The translations under genes and the position numbers were made by a program. A DNA stretch of 64,000 nt from Pomphorhynchus laevis (Eukaryota; Acanthocephala; Palaeacanthocephala; Echinorhynchida; Pomphorhynchidae): assembly GCA_012934845.2 (NCBI GenBank), contig WNNJ02003518.1:1-64000 (forward strand), read 5' to 3'. The notes under the pieces were generated by a model. The model was not told the DNA's origin. It worked only from the letters and a program-made list of their open reading frames with translations, and searched no databases. Below, in pieces: positions 62,876 to 64,000 of this stretch (positions within the stretch are counted from its first letter, which is position 1; every line of letters starts with the position of its first letter).

Positions 62876-63170
62876 TTAGCGCGACGAATGAATCTACGAA
62901 TATGTAATTATAGATCAGGCAATGCTAGTGGTGGGGCAGTAGCTCAGTCGTCAGAGCATAGCACCCTTGACTTCATGAAATACATTGTCGTTAGAGGGAA
63001 TATTGAAGATACAAAGGAACGTGAACGACTACAGAGAAGATTGATCGGAGCCTCCATGATATACATATATCATCTGATTTTCGTGATTCTGTTGACTGTC
63101 ATCTCAAAAACTCCTTGTCTGCATAGGAATAATCAATCAGCAAACAATGAAACAGGATTAAAGATGCCAT
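62876..63170 (+). pseudogene. Canonical PLE endonuclease, right part
   Basis: Directly past the target duplication: LARRMNLRICNY, then GAVAQSSEHSTLDFMKYIVV and TKERERLQRRLIG, the YVGQT...RMN.H...VA.H...REr order of a PLE GIY-YIG domain. The window's only tRNA-like A-box falls inside this coding relic. Confidence 0.6.
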
Positions 63171-63719
63171 AATTACATCTGAAGAATTAGGCTAACTGAA
63201 GTGGCTAGATGGATTAGTCCGTCCTCTCTTAGTATATATGAGAACAGAAAGAGAGATGTCGCTGTCTGAAATAACGAAAAAATACGAGAATTGGCAGGGT
63301 AATTGAAACACACCTTATTTGAAAACAGGGATAGACGCTGGAGTAAAGTCGCTTTTGAAGCCGAATCGGCTTATCAATTGGTGATTCCCGGAAACTTTTC
63401 CTTCTGATAAAAGCATTCACAGGCTTTACCCAAATCAATCAACACGGCTTGATGGCCAGCTCTTGTCGCCTGACCTTTTCATCGCATGGTGTATTAAAGT
63501 GCTGGAGAGATCACTTATCTAAAATTTATTCTGGGTCCAATCATGTAGATTTACTGCAGGATGATGCTGATAAAACTCTGTATATTTATCACGATGATTT
63601 GATGTCGAGTTATGCCGAATTTTCTATTACGCTATACGTCTTAAATAAGGTAAATCGTCTGGTTTCGATAGAATTCGTTGTGAGATGATTAAGAACGGTG
63701 GATATAAAGTATGCGAAAC
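63171..63719. other. Unassigned region
   Basis: 63449-63688 (+) is open for 79 codons and contains YIYHDDLMSSYAEF, faintly like an RT YxDD region, but I cannot support an assignment. Confidence 0.35.
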
Positions 63720-63950
63720 TCAATAGACGCTTATGAAGTCAATTTTGATAAGGTAACAAATTGCAAAGGACTTGGAAACTGCGATCATAATTCTGATTGA
63801 TAAACATGGTGATGTTCTAATTGGAAAAACTACCGCCTTATATATCTTGTCTCGATCGGTTATAAGGTCGTCGAAGCCATGATTGTGCATAGGATAAGAT
63901 AAATCCGGAACGCCCAATTGCGCGAAAGCCAAGCCGGGTTTCGTCAATGA
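63720..63950 (+). pseudogene. LINE RT N-terminal fragment (RTE-like?), cut by the window end
   Basis: AIIILIDKHGDVLIG (~63780-63830) corresponds to the IIPI.KKGD block. YKVVEAMIVHRIR (~63860-63900) and IRNAQLRESQAGFRQ (~63910-63950) correspond to KV.E.II..RI and EEQAGFRPG of RTE/BovB-type RTs. Frames change between blocks. The element may continue past 64000. Confidence 0.6.
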
Positions 63951-63953
63951 CGA

Positions 63954-63986
63954 AGTTGTTGACGAAACAACTTCGTCAACAACTTG
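63954..63986. repeat. Perfect 14-bp inverted repeat
   Basis: AAGTTGTTGACGAA pairs with TTCGTCAACAACTT around acaac, just after the QAGFRQ block where the RT homology ends. Another fold-back at an element boundary. Confidence 0.85.
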
Positions 63987-64000
63987 GGATCACGGTAAGA

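Noticed and set aside
62930-62965. tRNA-like A box (cagtagctcagtcgtcagagc), possible tRNA or SINE head
   Set aside because: No B box, anticodon arm or acceptor pairing follows, and the stretch is explained as coding relic of a PLE endonuclease (GAVAQSSEHSTLDF).

Overview
The window reads as AT-rich intergenic DNA of an invertebrate animal, built almost entirely from retroelements. The animal assignment rests on the mix: L2/CR1-like LINEs, Penelope-like elements (PLEs) of two architectures, Ty3-type LTR elements, and one single-exon ORF that resembles metazoan HEXIM. I cannot name the phylum. There are no bacterial operons, no rRNA and no convincing tRNA. Long stretches are AT-rich with no recognisable gene.

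Layout. 0.4-1.3 kb: C-terminal nuclease domain of a retroelement (family F7). 2.2-2.9: reverse-transcriptase (RT) relic. 3.0-3.27: minisatellite plus hairpin. 3.3-7.6: nearly full-length LINE F1. 7.8-12.7: fragments of LINE F2, canonical PLE (C-terminal GIY-YIG), an AT-rich Naiad-like PLE, and F7. 13.2-16.4: LINE fragments, including an inverted F2 pair. 16.6-19.9: several copies of the Naiad-like PLE tail, one split by a ~700-bp insert with an unknown ORF, two forming a large palindrome. 19.9-21.6: CR1-like LINE F4. 22.0-22.5: start of element F6, then a structured GC-richer segment. 22.5-25.6: best Naiad-like PLE, with GIY-YIG N-terminal to the RT. 25.6-26.8: CR1-like LINE F5. 27.2-30.6: broken Ty3 element inside a PLE tail. 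31.5-32.5: HEXIM-like gene. 33-36: unrecognised AT-rich DNA. 36-39.1: canonical PLE pieces and F1 tails. 39.2-51.1: four large LINE copies (F2, old F1, F1 with an intact ~977-codon endonuclease-RT frame, F3). 51.4-57.4: three copies of F6, an RT element with a Cys-rich ORF1 and a PD-(D/E)XK-like C-terminal domain. 58.3-62.9: a whole-looking Mag-like Ty3 element with 192-bp LTRs and a 5-bp target duplication, inside a PLE endonuclease domain. 63.7-64.0: RT start of another LINE.

Most elements are dead and nested. Signs of recent activity are the uninterrupted F1 frame (45.6-48.6 kb), the two Naiad-like RT segments differing by about one residue, and the Ty3 element whose LTRs differ at one base. 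The less expected structure lies outside coding: a 3' hairpin kept by compensatory changes in the F1/F2 LINEs, a hairpin module in the PLE tail, a 5' minisatellite slot filled by unrelated repeat units, a highly structured 125-base segment before the main PLE, and fold-back junctions between elements.
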